This document shows positions 22,998 to 34,184 of a stretch of DNA of 64,000 nucleotides, one piece after another. The translations under genes and the position numbers were made by a program. This DNA comes from Tillus elongatus (Eukaryota; Arthropoda; Insecta; Coleoptera; Cleridae), in assembly GCA_964006375.1 (NCBI GenBank), contig OZ023265.1, positions 154,110,547 through 154,174,546 on the forward strand. Direction: 5' to 3'. Below the pieces are notes generated by a model. It was given only the letters and a program-made list of their open reading frames with translations, did no database searches and had not been told where the DNA came from. The number at the start of each line of letters is the position of its first letter. The stretch's first letter is position 1.

Positions 22998-24659
22998 TTA
23001 GACCAAAGGGATACATCGCAATTCAATTTTGGGCCAACAAAATATATCCTGGACCAGATCGACTGAAGCTGATATGCCTGGGTGAGATAAATTGTGGATA
23101 GAATCGAAAATCTTTCGGCGAAATTTGAGCGGAATGAATGGGCGAAGTTTCTTTGAAGAAGAATCGCAAATAAGATTCAATCCGTTGTCAAGAGGCATGT
23201 TTTGAAATTTGTATGGGGAAGATTTAGACTGCAGAAGGTGTTTGAGTTCCTCACAAGATGACTGAGTTTGCGCAATTTCTTGGAGTGACACAGTGAAAGA
23301 AAGTGAAATTGTTTCAATGCGAGAACAATAGTCTGCGGGAATGTTTGTAGGACCTGGTATGTAGCGAATGTCTATGGTAAATTGACCTAGAAAGTCTAAA
23401 TGTCGTAGTTGCCTTGGAGATGCTTTATCGACGCGTTGTTCAAAAGCGTATGTCAAAGGTTTGTGGTCCGTATAAATGGTGAAATGGCGACCTTCTAGGG
23501 TATATCTAAAGTATTTAACTTCCTGATAAGCGGCTGGAAGTTCGCGATCGTAGGTGCTGTAAGATTTTTGGGCTAAAGTAAGCTTTTTAGAGTAGAAACC
23601 TAGGGGTTCTAGCGTTTGATCACGTAGTTGTTGGAGGGAAGCGCCTACGGCATAATCAGAAGCATCGACATGGAGAATCAGTGGTAGCGAAGAAGACGGA
23701 TAAGCTATTAGTGTAGCGTTTTTTAGTGCCTCTTTCAAACGTTCGAATGCTTCTCGAGTCTGAGGAGTCCACTCGATTTTACGTTTGTCGCGTTTTTTGG
23801 GATTCTGGCAGAGGTCGAATAGTGGTTGCTGAATTTCCGCAGCACGTGGAAGAGAACGACGGTAGAAATTTATGAGACCTAGAAATCTTCTGAGTTTTTC
23901 AATGGTATCGGGAAGAGGTAGATCGGTAATAGCTTTGATGCGTTCGGGAAGTGGAAATAATCCAGATTTATTTACACGAAAACCTAAAAATGAAATTTCG
24001 GACACTCCGAATTCACATTTAGATGAATTGAAACGGATGCCGCTGTCTTGAAGTGTCTGAAAAAGTTTTGCTAGATGGTCTTGATGTTCTTTTTCAGAGG
24101 CTGATGCAACGAGAATATCGTCAAGATAGGAGTAGGCAAAGTCAGGATGTCTTAAAATTGAATGTAAATATCTTTGAAATGTTTGTGCTAAATTACGAAG
24201 GCCAAATGGGGTATAAACAAATTCGAATAACCCAAATAGAGTTATGACTGCTGTTTTGGGAATATCTTGAGGTGCTACTGGGATGTGATGGAAAGCGCGA
24301 ATGATATCTAATTTTGAAAAAATACGTTTTCCTTCTAACTGGGCATTAAAATCCTGCAAATTTGGAATGGGATATTTGTCTGGGATTGTTTTAGCGTTTA
24401 GTGCTCGGTAATCCCCACATGGTCTCCATGAGCCATCCTTTTTTTTGCACCATGTGGAGGGGGCTTGACCATGGACTTTTGATGGAAGGTTGCTAGAAGA
24501 AGTTTCCTTAAAAAGGTCAGGAAATTGTTGTAGCAATTTGAAGTACTGGTGTGTCGGGTCTACAAGATGAATTTTAGAATTAATTCCTGATGGTGGGTCA
24601 GCACCGGTCTTAGAGAGGTTTGTCTTTGTATCGATTAAACGTCTATGTTTCATATCCAC
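22998..24659 (-). CDS. Gypsy Pol: reverse transcriptase and RNase H
   Basis: A 553-residue open frame. RT: 'KKDGSWRPCGDYRALN' at 73-88, 'SKLDIIRAFHHIP' at 115-127 with the first catalytic Asp, 'FGLRNLAQTFQRY' at 152-164, and 'YLDDILVAS' at 178-186 with the Asp pair. RNase H: 'HVDASDYAVGA' at 330-340, Glu in 'YDREL' at about 373, 'YTDHKPL' at 396-402 and 'PADYCSR' at 441-447. It ends with the integrase zinc-region His pair ('HNLSH', 522-526). The segment between 'SKVHGQ' and 'APSTW' (60-70) is much shorter than usual for the RT fingers, which suggests an in-frame deletion of some tens of residues. Catalytic Asp residues are intact. The start is an internal Met in the former protease-RT linker. 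Confidence 0.93.
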   Translation of the reverse strand: MDMKHRRLIDTKTNLSKTGADPPSGINSKIHLVDPTHQYFKLLQQFPDLFKETSSSNLPSKVHGQAPSTWCKKKDGSWRPCGDYRALNAKTIPDKYPIPNLQDFNAQLEGKRIFSKLDIIRAFHHIPVAPQDIPKTAVITLFGLFEFVYTPFGLRNLAQTFQRYLHSILRHPDFAYSYLDDILVASASEKEHQDHLAKLFQTLQDSGIRFNSSKCEFGVSEISFLGFRVNKSGLFPLPERIKAITDLPLPDTIEKLRRFLGLINFYRRSLPRAAEIQQPLFDLCQNPKKRDKRKIEWTPQTREAFERLKEALKNATLIAYPSSSLPLILHVDASDYAVGASLQQLRDQTLEPLGFYSKKLTLAQKSYSTYDRELPAAYQEVKYFRYTLEGRHFTIYTDHKPLTYAFEQRVDKASPRQLRHLDFLGQFTIDIRYIPGPTNIPADYCSRIETISLSFTVSLQEIAQTQSSCEELKHLLQSKSSPYKFQNMPLDNGLNLICDSSSKKLRPFIPLKFRRKIFDSIHNLSHPGISASVDLVQDIFCWPKIELRCIPLV

Positions 24660-25015
24660 AAGTAAAGCAAACTCTGCTAGAAAATCAGCGCCTATAATTG
24701 GTTGCTTGATATCGGCAAGTGTGAAGGGCTAGCAGAACCTACGGCGTATACCTAGATCCAAATCTAATAATTGTTCGCCATAGGTATGAATAGGGGTCCC
24801 GTTTGCAGCATACAAGGTACGTTTCAATTGAAATTTCCGTTGGTCGTGAGTGGGTGGAATAACTGAAATATCCGCTCCAGAGTTGATTAGAAATTTCATA
24901 TTGGAGCGTCTATCAAAAATAAAAAGGCGGCGTGTTAGGTGGCTCTCGTCTCCTGCGGCGTGGAGGGAGTGCCTTATTAGTTTTCCGACACATGTTTTGC
25001 TTTAAAATTGCAAGG
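24660..25015 (-). pseudogene. Gypsy protease (active-site Asp lost)
   Basis: Minus-strand translation gives 'RRSNMKFLINSGADISVIPP' (about 24915-24855) and 'QPIIGADFLAEF' (about 24705-24670), the two signature blocks of a retrotransposon aspartic protease. The active-site triplet reads Asn-Ser-Gly, so the catalytic Asp is replaced. An in-frame stop falls near 24730. The protease would have cut the Gag-Pol polyprotein. Confidence 0.85.
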
Positions 25016-25231
25016 TTAGATGCAACGTTTGGCCTTGTTGCCCAATCGTTCATGATACCAACACGTAGAGGTTGAGGAATTTGTGTTTATGGAATTTAGA
25101 GAAAGCTTGGGTCTTTCTCGGGAGGTAGATCGGGAACGCGTTCGCAATTCGTTGACTGATGCTGTTAGCTTCTCTAATTGCGCTTCTAACTTGGCTAGCT
25201 TGTCGGGCTCGCGTGACTGAATTTCAGCCAC
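25016..25231 (-). CDS. Gypsy Gag nucleocapsid end (fragment)
   Basis: A 71-residue stretch with a coiled-coil-like start ('DKLAKLEAQLEKLTASVNELRTRSRS'), a Ser/Arg-rich linker, and 'STCWYHERLGNKAKRC' at the end. The Cys-x2-His...Cys pattern is the single knuckle found in one group of insect Gypsy gags. A stop follows directly where the last Cys would be expected. Separated from the upstream gag piece by a frame break at 25231-25235. Confidence 0.75.
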   Translation of the reverse strand: MAEIQSREPDKLAKLEAQLEKLTASVNELRTRSRSTSRERPKLSLNSINTNSSTSTCWYHERLGNKAKRCI

Positions 25232-25234
25232 GTT

Positions 25235-25731
25235 CTATTTATCTCCGGAATATTCCACGATTTTGTCTGCTATAACCGACAAATTTTCTAGAGAATCGTT
25301 GCTCGAAACCAAAATTGAACGAACGTTGACTGGTAAACGTTGTAGAAATAAAATTTTAAGGAAATCCTCTCCAATCTGACTACCGGCTAAAAACTTCATT
25401 TCGCGTAAAAGTTGCGATGGTTTTCTGTCGCCTAATTCTAATTCTGTTAAAAGTTTATTTATTTTGCGACTTTCGGACTCTCCAAATTCTAATAAAAGAC
25501 ATTTCATTAGATCTGAATAGGGGGTTGATGATAACAGTTGGGTTAAAAAACCTGAAATTGACGCTGCGACATCAGGATCGAGTATAGCGAGTACATGACT
25601 GAACTGATCTGCGATATATCGAATTGGGCGTCAACCTGCATTTGCCAGATTTTCACGTTACGTCTCCATATAGGAGGTAATTTTATTGCAACCCTTGCCA
25701 TGATATTGCTGCTTGAAGATTCTTCGGCCAT
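25235..25731 (-). pseudogene. Gypsy Gag capsid region (frameshifted)
   Basis: Two open pieces, 25543-25731 (62 residues, 'MAEESSSSNIMARVAIKLPP' at the start, then 'IWQMQVDAQF') and 25235-25507 (90 residues, 'LTELELGDRKPSQLLREMK', 'FLKILFLQRLPVNVRSIL'). Together they follow the order of an insect Gypsy Gag: matrix-like start, capsid helices, then the knuckle in the next piece. The frameshift lies between 25507 and 25600. The start is placed at the first Met, about 150 bp downstream of the primer-binding region. Confidence 0.75.
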
Positions 25732-25867
25732 TGTGAAACAAATCAGATAATTTTTAAATTAGAAAAGACTGACCTGTTTAGATATTCGTTTTCTGTAGGC
25801 ATCAGCACGTGAGTGGAAGTTAGGCGACGTCGGCTGGAACATCAGGTTTGGCATCTTCGGCTTGCGG

Positions 25868-25883
25868 CACGGGGTCACCAATA
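25868..25883 (-). promoter_or_regulatory. Primer-binding-like site
   Basis: Directly inside the LTR, on -, reads TGGTGACCCCG a few bases from the LTR end. TGGTGACCCC is a common start of primer-binding sites in Gypsy elements. The tRNA partner is not determined. Confidence 0.55.
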
Positions 25884-25887
25884 TGGA

Positions 25888-26213
25888 TGTTAATTGCACT
25901 TATATTAAATCCATACGTAAACATTTGATATAACTTTATTACTTCACTAACTGAATAAACTATATGATACATTTAACTCTAATACACTTTATGATATAAT
26001 AACAATTACAACGGTACACGAGTACATAGCAGTTCACTGTAGCGGTTGGTAGCGAGGAGAGAGAGGGAGATCGCCTGGTGTATCTTATATGCGGTAGTCC
26101 TTGACAGCTGGCTGTCGCATAACGTAACGCAACGTTTAGCTGTCAAGAGTATTTATGCAGAAACATAGAGTAGTGTTGACGGAAACACTGAGGTCGGAAC
26201 CACCGCCACAACA
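25888..26213 (-). repeat. 5' LTR of Gypsy element
   Basis: 326 bp with matching ends: on - it begins TGTTGTGGCGGTGG and ends AATTAACA (TGTT...AACA). It contains TATA-like 'cataaatactc' and 'gcatataagatac' and a CT-rich segment. Only one LTR is present, so ends are inferred from the inverted terminal bases and the adjoining primer-binding-like site. Confidence 0.75.
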
Positions 26214-29200
26214 AACATAAACAAATAAACAACTGAAGTGAAATAATACACAAATCCTTTAAATTTCATAAAGGGACTGTTGCTGAAAAATGCGTGTAAA
26301 TAATGGCGTAGTCAACGAACGCGTGTAATAGCTTATGAACAAGTTTCTACGACTAAGAAGTATTACGTCTGCATCAAAACAAGGATGGAAGCTGCGCAAG
26401 CAGCCGGGGAAACCCGGAAACAGCCTATTGTAGCACTGCGGTGTACCGCAATTCAAATAAGTCACAGGTGCGAGATTTATTCACAACACGAGGCTCTATA
26501 TTAGGTGTAAAAGTGTTGTCTGATTGGCACAATCTATCTAAGAACAACCTTTTTTACAATGGGGTAATTTTATATCGATTTTCAGTATTGCAATCATTAC
26601 AAGAAATTGTTCTTAATTTCGAATAGGTCGCGGGACATGGTCAAAAACCTTTTTTTTTCTGTAGCAGCCTGCCCTCTTCCCTACCGCACCTCTAGAATGT
26701 TTTGGGAAACTGTCAGAAGCCTGTATTCTACGTTACCGCGTTATCTAGGGTGTTACGAGCTAGTAAAATATTTCTGACTCCTAATTTACCGTCACTCTAT
26801 CATGTTGAAACATAGTCGAAAGTTTGACAATTAACTTATCGTCGCTGTCAGAGCGTTTGGGTCCGGGTTAGAAGCGTGTATGTATCACTACTCACGTGGA
26901 TCATAGCTTTGAGTTATGAAGGGTTAGGTTTCACGCTGATTTATCGTGTTGGTCAAGTCAAGACCGAATAATATGTTGGTGTGATAATGAATTTCTATAT
27001 AGTTTACTAAACTTGTAAAGAAATGTTTCTAACAAATTCAGATTAAGCTGTCTACATAGGAAGAACCGAAAGATCTTTGGGCACCAGAGTCACGAAACAC
27101 CTTAGGAGTAGAAACCAGCTCAACAATGATACGTCAGTATTTGGTTACCATTTGAGGGAGAGTTGCCACTGCTTCAACAAAAATACAGATGCTAAAATCT
27201 TGCACCCTTCAAGCTTTGGCGTAGAACAATTCGTCTTAGAGGAAATTGAGATTTTCAAACATTCCAAGTGTTAAGCCAGTGATGTTTTGAACTTGTCCAA
27301 CACGGATGTAACTAAATTTCCTTCATTCTATAGCCAATTGGTGTAATAGTGCTGTTGAACTCTATGGTTTTCTACATGACCATGAACATTATGTTTTGAA
27401 GATCGCTGCTCTATGGCTGCCCTTTCATTCCTTGCTCTTTTGTCATTTCGCTTCTGACACTTCTTTCGCACCTGCGCCAATGCACCCTGCCGGTTTTAAG
27501 TTCACATAATGGCCGCCCTTCATCATGGCTGTTAAAAATCGCCGATCTTTTCCATTGATTTTTGTTCTTGAAGGCAATTTTCCGGCATTATGCAGATGTA
27601 GTGTTGCATGGCCCCTGGCACAATGGATGTAGTTGTGACCTGTTGAACCTTCATGTATAGTTTCAAGTTCAATTTTTTAAGAATTGTTCAAGTGAGTATG
27701 GCTCATTTTGTTTCACTTAATTTTTTTACAGTTTTCTTTGCCCTAATGGTTCTCATTGGGTTTCTTACTTAACTTGGCCTGCCTATTGTGTTGTTTAGCC
27801 TGTCAGTTTCACTCATTGGCTTTGCTTTTTGCCTCTACAATAGACTTGTTTACTTAGTGTTCAAATATCAATTATTAGATTTTGGCAGTTTTGTGACTTT
27901 CAGTGCTTTTCGGTTGCTTGGTGCTTTTAGCGTTGTTAACGTAATTGCATGGTTAACTTAACATTTTTTAACTGTTGTTACTATATCTGTAGTTTTTTAG
28001 ATTTTAACTTAACTGTTGGTCGATTTTTACTGTGTGACTTGTGACTTTGACCTTTGACTTTTCTGTGAAGATCACCTTGTCATCATTGTGCTCTGACATG
28101 CACAATTGCCTACCGGAAAAACTAATGTTTTTCTGACAGACCTATCTTGTTATGTTTGTAGATTTATCTCCTGAAGATGACCTCTTGGAGTGTCAGAACG
28201 CGTCGGGAGTAAGAGAAATCTGAAATTAATTTTGGTGTCTGGAGGAGAAGCCGTTTCATTCAACGTTTAAATTCAGACATGACTTTGTTTTCATTTCATT
28301 ATATAACTAACATTGGCTAACATAAAAGAATGTGGCCATATATATTTGTTAATACAATTGTATTTAACCTAAGATAATTTCACCTGATATTGAGTGTTGA
28401 CAACCTTTCTTCTTTAGACTTAACTAGAAATAAATCAGAAAAATAACTCCCCATAAACTTTCACAAATGCTGAACCTATTTCAGTAATTTCTCTTTGCTT
28501 TTATATTATCGTCTATGTAAATAAATGCTAAAGTCAAATACCTAACCCCGAAGTTTCGGATTTTGTTATATTATAAAAACTAATCAAAGACATGATGTTT
28601 TTATAAGCAAATTTCACCCACAAGATACCCTAATGGGTCGAATTAAATTTGTTATTGTTATTTATTAAAATGTGTTTTAATTTTTAACGAAATAATTAAG
28701 ATATTTTTCGACTGAGGAGCAGACCGCCTGCTAGCCTTTAGACAGACAACCTAACAAATAATTTTACAGATAGTGGTGTCTCTTATCTTTATAATTATAA
28801 CACTGTGTCTATAAAGTAAGGCATACATTCAAGAACATTGAAAGTGGCTCACCCCTATCGTCATACCTCTTTAAAGGGTAGCTACGCCTTCGAAATTTTG
28901 AAATGGGATGGTGTGTATTGTGATACATCTTTTTAAAGCTAATTTAATTATCTATTTAGAAACATCAATGCCTTTTTTTTGTGGGTATAAAATAAAGTGA
29001 TTAATAACATTTTTATTAGTAGCAAAACGTAACACAAGTGAAGCCTGTAAAGAATTACTTATTTGATAATTTTTTGCGATGGAATCTACAGATAATGGTA
29101 GTAAATTGACGTTTTAATAGTTGTGCAAAGTAAATACGTATAATTTTCAACTTTTGCTTTTTCAAATTAATTATTAGTCTACCGGTAAAATGCGTTTATC
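26214..29200. other. Long unassigned stretch
   Basis: About 3 kb without a recognisable gene. Open frames at 26259-26465 (-), 26441-26626 (+) and 27077-27274 (+) show no domain. A segment at 28170-28215 resembles the terminal motif of Penelope-type repeats (see separate entry). Remaining sequence is AT-rich and not repeated elsewhere in the window as far as I can see. Confidence 0.4.
28168..28215 (+). other. Possible degenerate hammerhead-like or Penelope-end motif
   Basis: 'ctcctgaagatgacc' followed by a short loop and 'agaacgcgtcggg'. The spacing of CTGA..GA, a short hairpin and GAAC-CGTC recalls the hammerhead-like motif in Penelope-type terminal repeats, but the GAAA core is imperfect. 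Weak. Confidence 0.25.
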
Positions 29201-29238
29201 AATAGCTCAAAAAAAGTAAGTTCTAATCATTAGTTGTA

Positions 29239-29727
29239 ATGGCGACAGGATTCTTACTCAGGCAGAGTGTGTGTATCCTGTTTAATAGAAAATATCCGGA
29301 TATATCTAGCAGTCAATCAATAGTGAGTCAAATAGATAAGAAATTTCGAGCAGCATCTGGCGTGGAACATTTTCCAAAAACAGGTCGTCGGTTTATAAGT
29401 GAAGAAGTAAAATTAAACAGTTTTTTGGCAGTGGAAGATAATTCCCACATGAGTATTCGTCAAATTGGCCAAAACAATGGAATTTCATTTCAGACGGAAC
29501 ATAAAGTACTAAAACTTGAAAAGCTTCATCCTTATAAATTACAGCTTTCGCTGGAGTTTTCCGATGACTATCTAAACCGAAGGATGCAGTTTTATGCAAC
29601 ATTAATGGATAAATGTAATGACAAATCTTCGCAAGTGCCGAATACTCTGTTTTTGGACGAATTTAGTTTTGTACTACATGGAGAACTTAACCGCCAAAAC
29701 TACAGATATTGGGCAAGGAAAAATTGA
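29239..29727 (+). CDS. Mariner-like transposase, N-terminal two-thirds
   Basis: A 162-residue open frame. The N-terminal part holds helix-turn-helix-like segments ('SIRQIGQNNGISFQTEHKVL', about 75-94) that would bind the terminal repeats. 'KLHPYKLQLSLEFSDDYLNRRMQFYATLMDK' starts at about 98. 'LFLDEFSFVLHGELNRQNYRYW' starts at about 138, with the first catalytic Asp. It ends in a stop after 'ARKN'; the rest is downstream in broken frames. This family is common in insect genomes as mariner-related transposases. Terminal inverted repeats were not identified. Confidence 0.85.
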   Translation: MATGFLLRQSVCILFNRKYPDISSSQSIVSQIDKKFRAASGVEHFPKTGRRFISEEVKLNSFLAVEDNSHMSIRQIGQNNGISFQTEHKVLKLEKLHPYKLQLSLEFSDDYLNRRMQFYATLMDKCNDKSSQVPNTLFLDEFSFVLHGELNRQNYRYWARKN

Positions 29728-30260
29728 AGATATATGCGACAGAAGCACACACATTATCCACAAAAGGTAGATATTTGGACGGGAATTGTTAGGAGTGGGT
29801 TATTGGTCCCTACTTTTTTTATTGAACTATGAATGGACCACGATATCTATAACTTTTACAGAAATATATCATTCCGACGTTATTAAACGTAGTTCCTGAT
29901 GAACACAATACTGGTATGGTAAATCATAACTTGCCATATCAACAAGATGGTGCCCCCGCGCATTATAACATTAATGTTCGACAGTGTCTGGATCAACAAT
30001 TTCACAACTGATGGATTGGCAGGCGTGGCGCAATCGAGTGGCTAGCAATATCACCTGACCTAACACCCTTAAATTTTTTTCTGTGGTGTCATTTGAAGAA
30101 TGTGGTATTCTAAAATAAACCAGATACTATCGACGAATTCAAAACAAGAATTAGAACTGAATGTACCAACATTTCTCCAGAGATTATAAATAGAGTCTAA
30201 TGAGGATTTGGGATATTGTCAGGCACAAGAAGGCGGGCATTTCGAATATTTGATTAGATA
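29728..30260 (+). pseudogene. Mariner-like transposase, C-terminal part (broken)
   Basis: Shifting frames give 'YPQKVDIWTGIVRSGLLVPT' (about 29755), 'QQDGAPAHYNINVRQ' (about 29940, second catalytic Asp) and 'LAISPDLTPLNFFLWCHLKN' (about 30040). In the last block the third catalytic acidic residue reads Asn. 'DEFKTRIRTECTNISPEII' ends the domain. At least three frame breaks. Confidence 0.8.
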
Positions 30261-30589
30261 AGACTGAACTATGTAATTCTCTATAGGCTACACTTGTGTT
30301 GGGTGTTACTGGTAATAAAAATGTTATTACTTACCTAATTCCTACAAAAAACATTGTGTTGCTGTATATATAGATATCGTAAGGAAACTACCTGCATCTC
30401 TTTGTGCGCACATACTATACAGGGTAGTCTATAATCTGGTAGGTATTTTGTCCGGTAAATTTTGACTAAATAGATGAATCAGTATCAAAATATTTCCTTA
30501 TGTATACATTGAAAATAACTTCCGAGGCACTTAATGACAAAAATAAGGATGGAACTTTTGTATTAAATAAAGCCATACATACATAGAGA

Positions 30590-30908
30590 TACGAGACAAA
30601 AAACAAAGTTCACGTACCACTTGCCAAACACAAAGTGACATATTATATATCCCGATTACCTAGCACCTAGCGTTTTCAATCAACTGCCAGAGCGAGTTTG
30701 ATCATGTAGTAGCCTGTCAGTTTTTAGGAAAGACCTCAACATTTTTTTAGCGGCTAAATGTTTTTATAGTTTAGAAGAATTTATGTCTGGACCACATATG
30801 TAGTGATAAGTTTGTTTTTATGATGTGAATGTCTATGTTTAGTTCGTTGCTTTATGCAATTTGTTTATTTTGACTAGTCCTATACAATGTATGTTGTCTT
30901 TGGGAAAT
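30590..30908 (+). pseudogene. Non-LTR 3' end fragment (Jockey/RTE type)
   Basis: Translation at 30660-30800 gives 'SVFNQLPERV' and 'SLSVFRKDLNIFLAAKCFYS', the C-terminal end of Jockey- or RTE-type ORF2 proteins. A 3' UTR follows and runs into (ATT)n, which serves as the element's simple-sequence tail. Everything upstream of the C-terminus is missing. Confidence 0.65.
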
Positions 30909-30913
30909 ATATC

Positions 30914-30945
<32 letters not shown>

Positions 30946-30965
30946 TTATTATTATTATTATTATT
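30909..30965. repeat. (ATT)n tract, left of R4/Dong-like element
   Basis: ATT repeats with one TTTTA interruption. It forms the tail of the fragment at 30590-30908 and also the 3' boundary of the R4/Dong-like element on -. Confidence 0.95.
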
Positions 30966-31148
30966 TGATGTAAGCGTTACACTTTCTCAGTATCACTTCT
31001 GGAAACCTTTTTACCGACCCCTCGCGCGCGAAATTGGGGTTCGGCTCGGTGGATGGGAATGAAATTCATCATATCCCATTATGTCGATATTATTATTACA
31101 GTCTGACTTCCGGTGCTTCAACACAGCAAACGTGTTTGAGGTCGCCAC

Positions 31149-31685
31149 TTAACTGAAGAATTTTCGGACCACGTGACATGTCTGCAGCAGAACTGCCCTC
31201 TGCCCCATGTTTAGGATGTTATTTGGTAATCGGAGTTCCTTTAGATTTCCCATGAAATTTTTGGTTACTATTCCTTCCGCCGACATTACGAATGGATATA
31301 TAGCCACCTTTTGGAGCTTCCATATGTTTTTTATTTCATATGCCAAGTTTTCATACTTGGTGATATTTTCAATTTCAGTTTTTTGAATGTTATGGAACAA
31401 CGGTACAGCAACGTATATGATCACAGCAAGCCGTATCTGTTTGTTTATCAGGACAATGTCTGGCCTATTGAAGTCCACAGTGCGGTCCGTTATCATGGGT
31501 CGGTCCCAGTATCGGAGAAAGTCCGCCGACTCCAGCACCGCCTCCGAAGAATACTTGTAGTAAGCTGGTGTTGTTGACGGGTTCAGTAGGCTGTATTTAA
31601 AAGCAATTTGTTGATGGATGATCTTGGCGAGCTGGTTATGTCTGCCTGAGTAAGCTGAGTCTGAGAGGGCAGGACATGCTGCCAT
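31149..31685 (-). CDS. Restriction-like endonuclease domain of R4/Dong-like element
   Basis: A 178-residue open frame. 'FNRPDIVLINKQIRLAVIIYVAVP' starts at about 73 and 'NIQKTEIENITKYENLAYEI' at about 99. 'VAIYPFVMSAEGIVTK' lies at about 126-141. This order is the restriction-like endonuclease (PD-(D/E)xK type) at the C-terminus of R2/R4-type elements, which nicks the target DNA. In 'IIYVAVP' the position of the second catalytic Asp is Tyr, so the nuclease is probably dead. The N-terminal ~70 residues belong to the preceding linker. Confidence 0.85.
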   Translation of the reverse strand: MAACPALSDSAYSGRHNQLAKIIHQQIAFKYSLLNPSTTPAYYKYSSEAVLESADFLRYWDRPMITDRTVDFNRPDIVLINKQIRLAVIIYVAVPLFHNIQKTEIENITKYENLAYEIKNIWKLQKVAIYPFVMSAEGIVTKNFMGNLKELRLPNNILNMGQRAVLLQTCHVVRKFFS

Positions 31686-31691
31686 GACGTG

Positions 31692-32063
31692 TTAAATGGT
31701 CTCTCCAACAATTGCGCATTTTCGACATTTATCCACCACTTCTAATTTTACGCAATGCTTCTCGTAGTTTTTAGTTTTTATAACCCTATCCTGAATGGCC
31801 ACTACAAAACCCTCTGTCTCCGGGTAGAGCTGCCTCTCGACCAACCACATAAGCGAAGAGATTTTATCAACACTATCTGCCTGCAGGTGTTTGGGGTACC
31901 TTCCATGCATAGCCTGGTCGCCCCACTGGACTACACCGTCCTGGTCAGCCGGGGCGTCCAACTCATAGTTGCGCTGACCCAGCCTAAGTGGAGTATAATC
32001 CTTATCCTCGCACACCACCAACCTCATCAGTTCATCCTGCGATGCAAGAAAACGTTGTCGCAT
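31692..32063 (-). CDS. R4/Dong-like linker with Cys/His knuckle (fragment)
   Basis: A 123-residue open stretch between RT and nuclease. 'HCVKLEVVDKCRKCAIVGETI' near the end gives the Cys-x2-Cys of the zinc knuckle that precedes the nuclease in R2/R4-type proteins; the following His-Cys lies across the stop. 'YLASQDELMRLVV'-type helical segments precede it. Part of the one long ORF. Confidence 0.7.
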   Translation of the reverse strand: MRQRFLASQDELMRLVVCEDKDYTPLRLGQRNYELDAPADQDGVVQWGDQAMHGRYPKHLQADSVDKISSLMWLVERQLYPETEGFVVAIQDRVIKTKNYEKHCVKLEVVDKCRKCAIVGETI

Positions 32064-32076
32064 GTTTCTTTCTTGC

Positions 32077-32394
32077 TTAAAACAGAGGTTCTTTATATGG
32101 ATTAACCCTTCGCCGCCTTCTTATATATATTATATTATATATATACAGTCTTTTAACAGATGAGTTGGTGTGAAGGCACCGAAATTTCGTAAGAAGCCTT
32201 CTCGTGAGTCTGTCCAGTTCATTCAAGTCGGTGTTAGACCATTTGACAACTCCAAAGGAGTATGTCAATACTGGTACCGCCCATGAGTTAATATCAGCAC
32301 AGAGGTTACCTCCGGAAAGCTTAGTATTTATGAGCTTTGTGACTCGCTTCCTATATTTCTCCTGGAACTCTCGCTTTAGCCGGCTATAGTCCAC
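32077..32394 (-). CDS. R4/Dong-like RT thumb region (fragment)
   Basis: A 105-residue open stretch. 'YRKRVTKLINTKLSGGNLCADINSWAVPVLTYSFGVVKWSNTDLNELDR' is the conserved post-RT region of R2/R4-type elements, followed by 'TRRLLTKFRCLHTNSSVKRLYI'. It ends in a simple AT-rich patch (32125-32145) that interrupts the frame. Confidence 0.78.
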   Translation of the reverse strand: MDYSRLKREFQEKYRKRVTKLINTKLSGGNLCADINSWAVPVLTYSFGVVKWSNTDLNELDRLTRRLLTKFRCLHTNSSVKRLYIYNIIYIRRRRRVNPYKEPLF

Positions 32395-32713
32395 ACGCTG
32401 GTTTTGAGGACACCTAGGTAGCGGTATGTCTCCTCAGGCGGTAGTTGTTCTATATAGCAGAAGGCATGTTGGTGACCTTCGACTGCCCCTCTCCTAACGT
32501 TAATTATAGCACATTTGTCGAGTCTAAACGACATTTTTATATCATTGCTAAAGATTTTAACAGTATTAATCAGTGAGTGGAGCTTATATTGTGTCTCAGA
32601 GTATAATTTAAAATCATTCATGTATAGTAAGTGGGATATTCTTCTTCGGTTTTTCATATTGAGTCTATACCCGGATCTAGTTTTGTTTAGGACAGTCGAC
32701 ATGGGGTTCAGTG

Positions 32714-33349
<636 letters not shown>

Positions 33350-34054
33350 GGAAAGTCCGCTTAAGGGATTTCGGAAAAGACTTGGGTGTTCCATAATGCT
33401 TAGTAATGCTAATAACTTTTTTATTATAATAATCCAAAGTTATTTCAAAATATTTCGCTATAAATTTCCGGAAGTGTGAAAACGGTATGTTTACTACAGC
33501 TTGCAAGAGATGTAAGTAAATATTCAATTGCTTCAAGAGTACAATGACGAATATATCTTAATGTATTCTCTCTAAGTGTTAGTCATTTAAATAAAAGTCA
33601 CAATGGGCCTCAAATAACATTAGTTGTCTGATTTGGGGGGCGTGAAAACCACAACAATGCGTTTATTATTATCCCATACACAAGAAAGATAAACCTACAA
33701 CTAAAACATTATTATATGGGTACCGAAAAGCCAGGTAGCCTAATTTACAATACAATCAACCTTAGCTACCTGGTTGTTGACACTTGTACAAAACAAGCTT
33801 GACTTTTTGCCGCCATCCACCCCTGTTTATATAGAAAGGCGGCTGAGCTTTACTTGTGGCTACAGGTGTTTTTTGTAGCTAAAGACTTGACATTTAATTG
33901 TTATCTCCAGGTAAAGAGCTTCGACATTATAATCTTGGTGATTTATGTATGTGGATATTAGGGCGTTTTATCATTTTGACGAATGAAATTACAAGATAAA
34001 GAGCAATTAAAGCGACATAAATAACAGAGTCTCACGAAATATTTTTATAAACTA
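33350..34054. other. Unassigned DNA
   Basis: Nothing recognised. A short inverted pair ('aagccaggtagcc' near 33729, 'agctacctggttg' near 33763) is the only structure seen. Confidence 0.4.
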
Positions 34055-34182
34055 TCCTGAGTAGTGAATTTTCATTAAGAAAATTCACTAATAGAGACGT
34101 ATCGATGGTGAGACTTTAAGAAAATTTCTTTAAATGAGCGCAAATTAGCGCCTCTGGAACACATTTCCAGTGTCAGTTAAAA

Positions 34183-34184
<2 letters not shown>
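34055..34184 (+). mobile_element. ATcore left end, separated from its right half
   Basis: Hairpin 'tagtgaattttcattaagaaaattcacta', then 'tttctttaaatgagcgcaaattagcg' and 'acacatttccagtgtcag', the left part of an ATcore element. The matching right half resumes at 55096 beyond the E1/E2 pair. Confidence 0.75.

Larger units (their letters stand above)
22490..26213 (-). mobile_element. Ty3/Gypsy LTR retrotransposon, 3' part missing
   Basis: In - order: LTR (26213-25888), primer-binding-like site, gag fragments, protease, RT, RNase H, integrase. The integrase core is followed by unrelated sequence at about 22490 and no second LTR is found down to 21750, so the right part is deleted. Gag is split by frameshifts. 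The 553-residue RT/RNase H frame is intact enough to suggest moderate age. Confidence 0.9.

Noticed and set aside
28809..30450. Terminal repeats for the mariner-like transposase ('cactgtgtctataaagtaagg' at 28809, 'cagggtagtctataatctgg' at 30425)
   Set aside because: The two are loosely similar in direct, not inverted, orientation, so they cannot be the pair of inverted ends.
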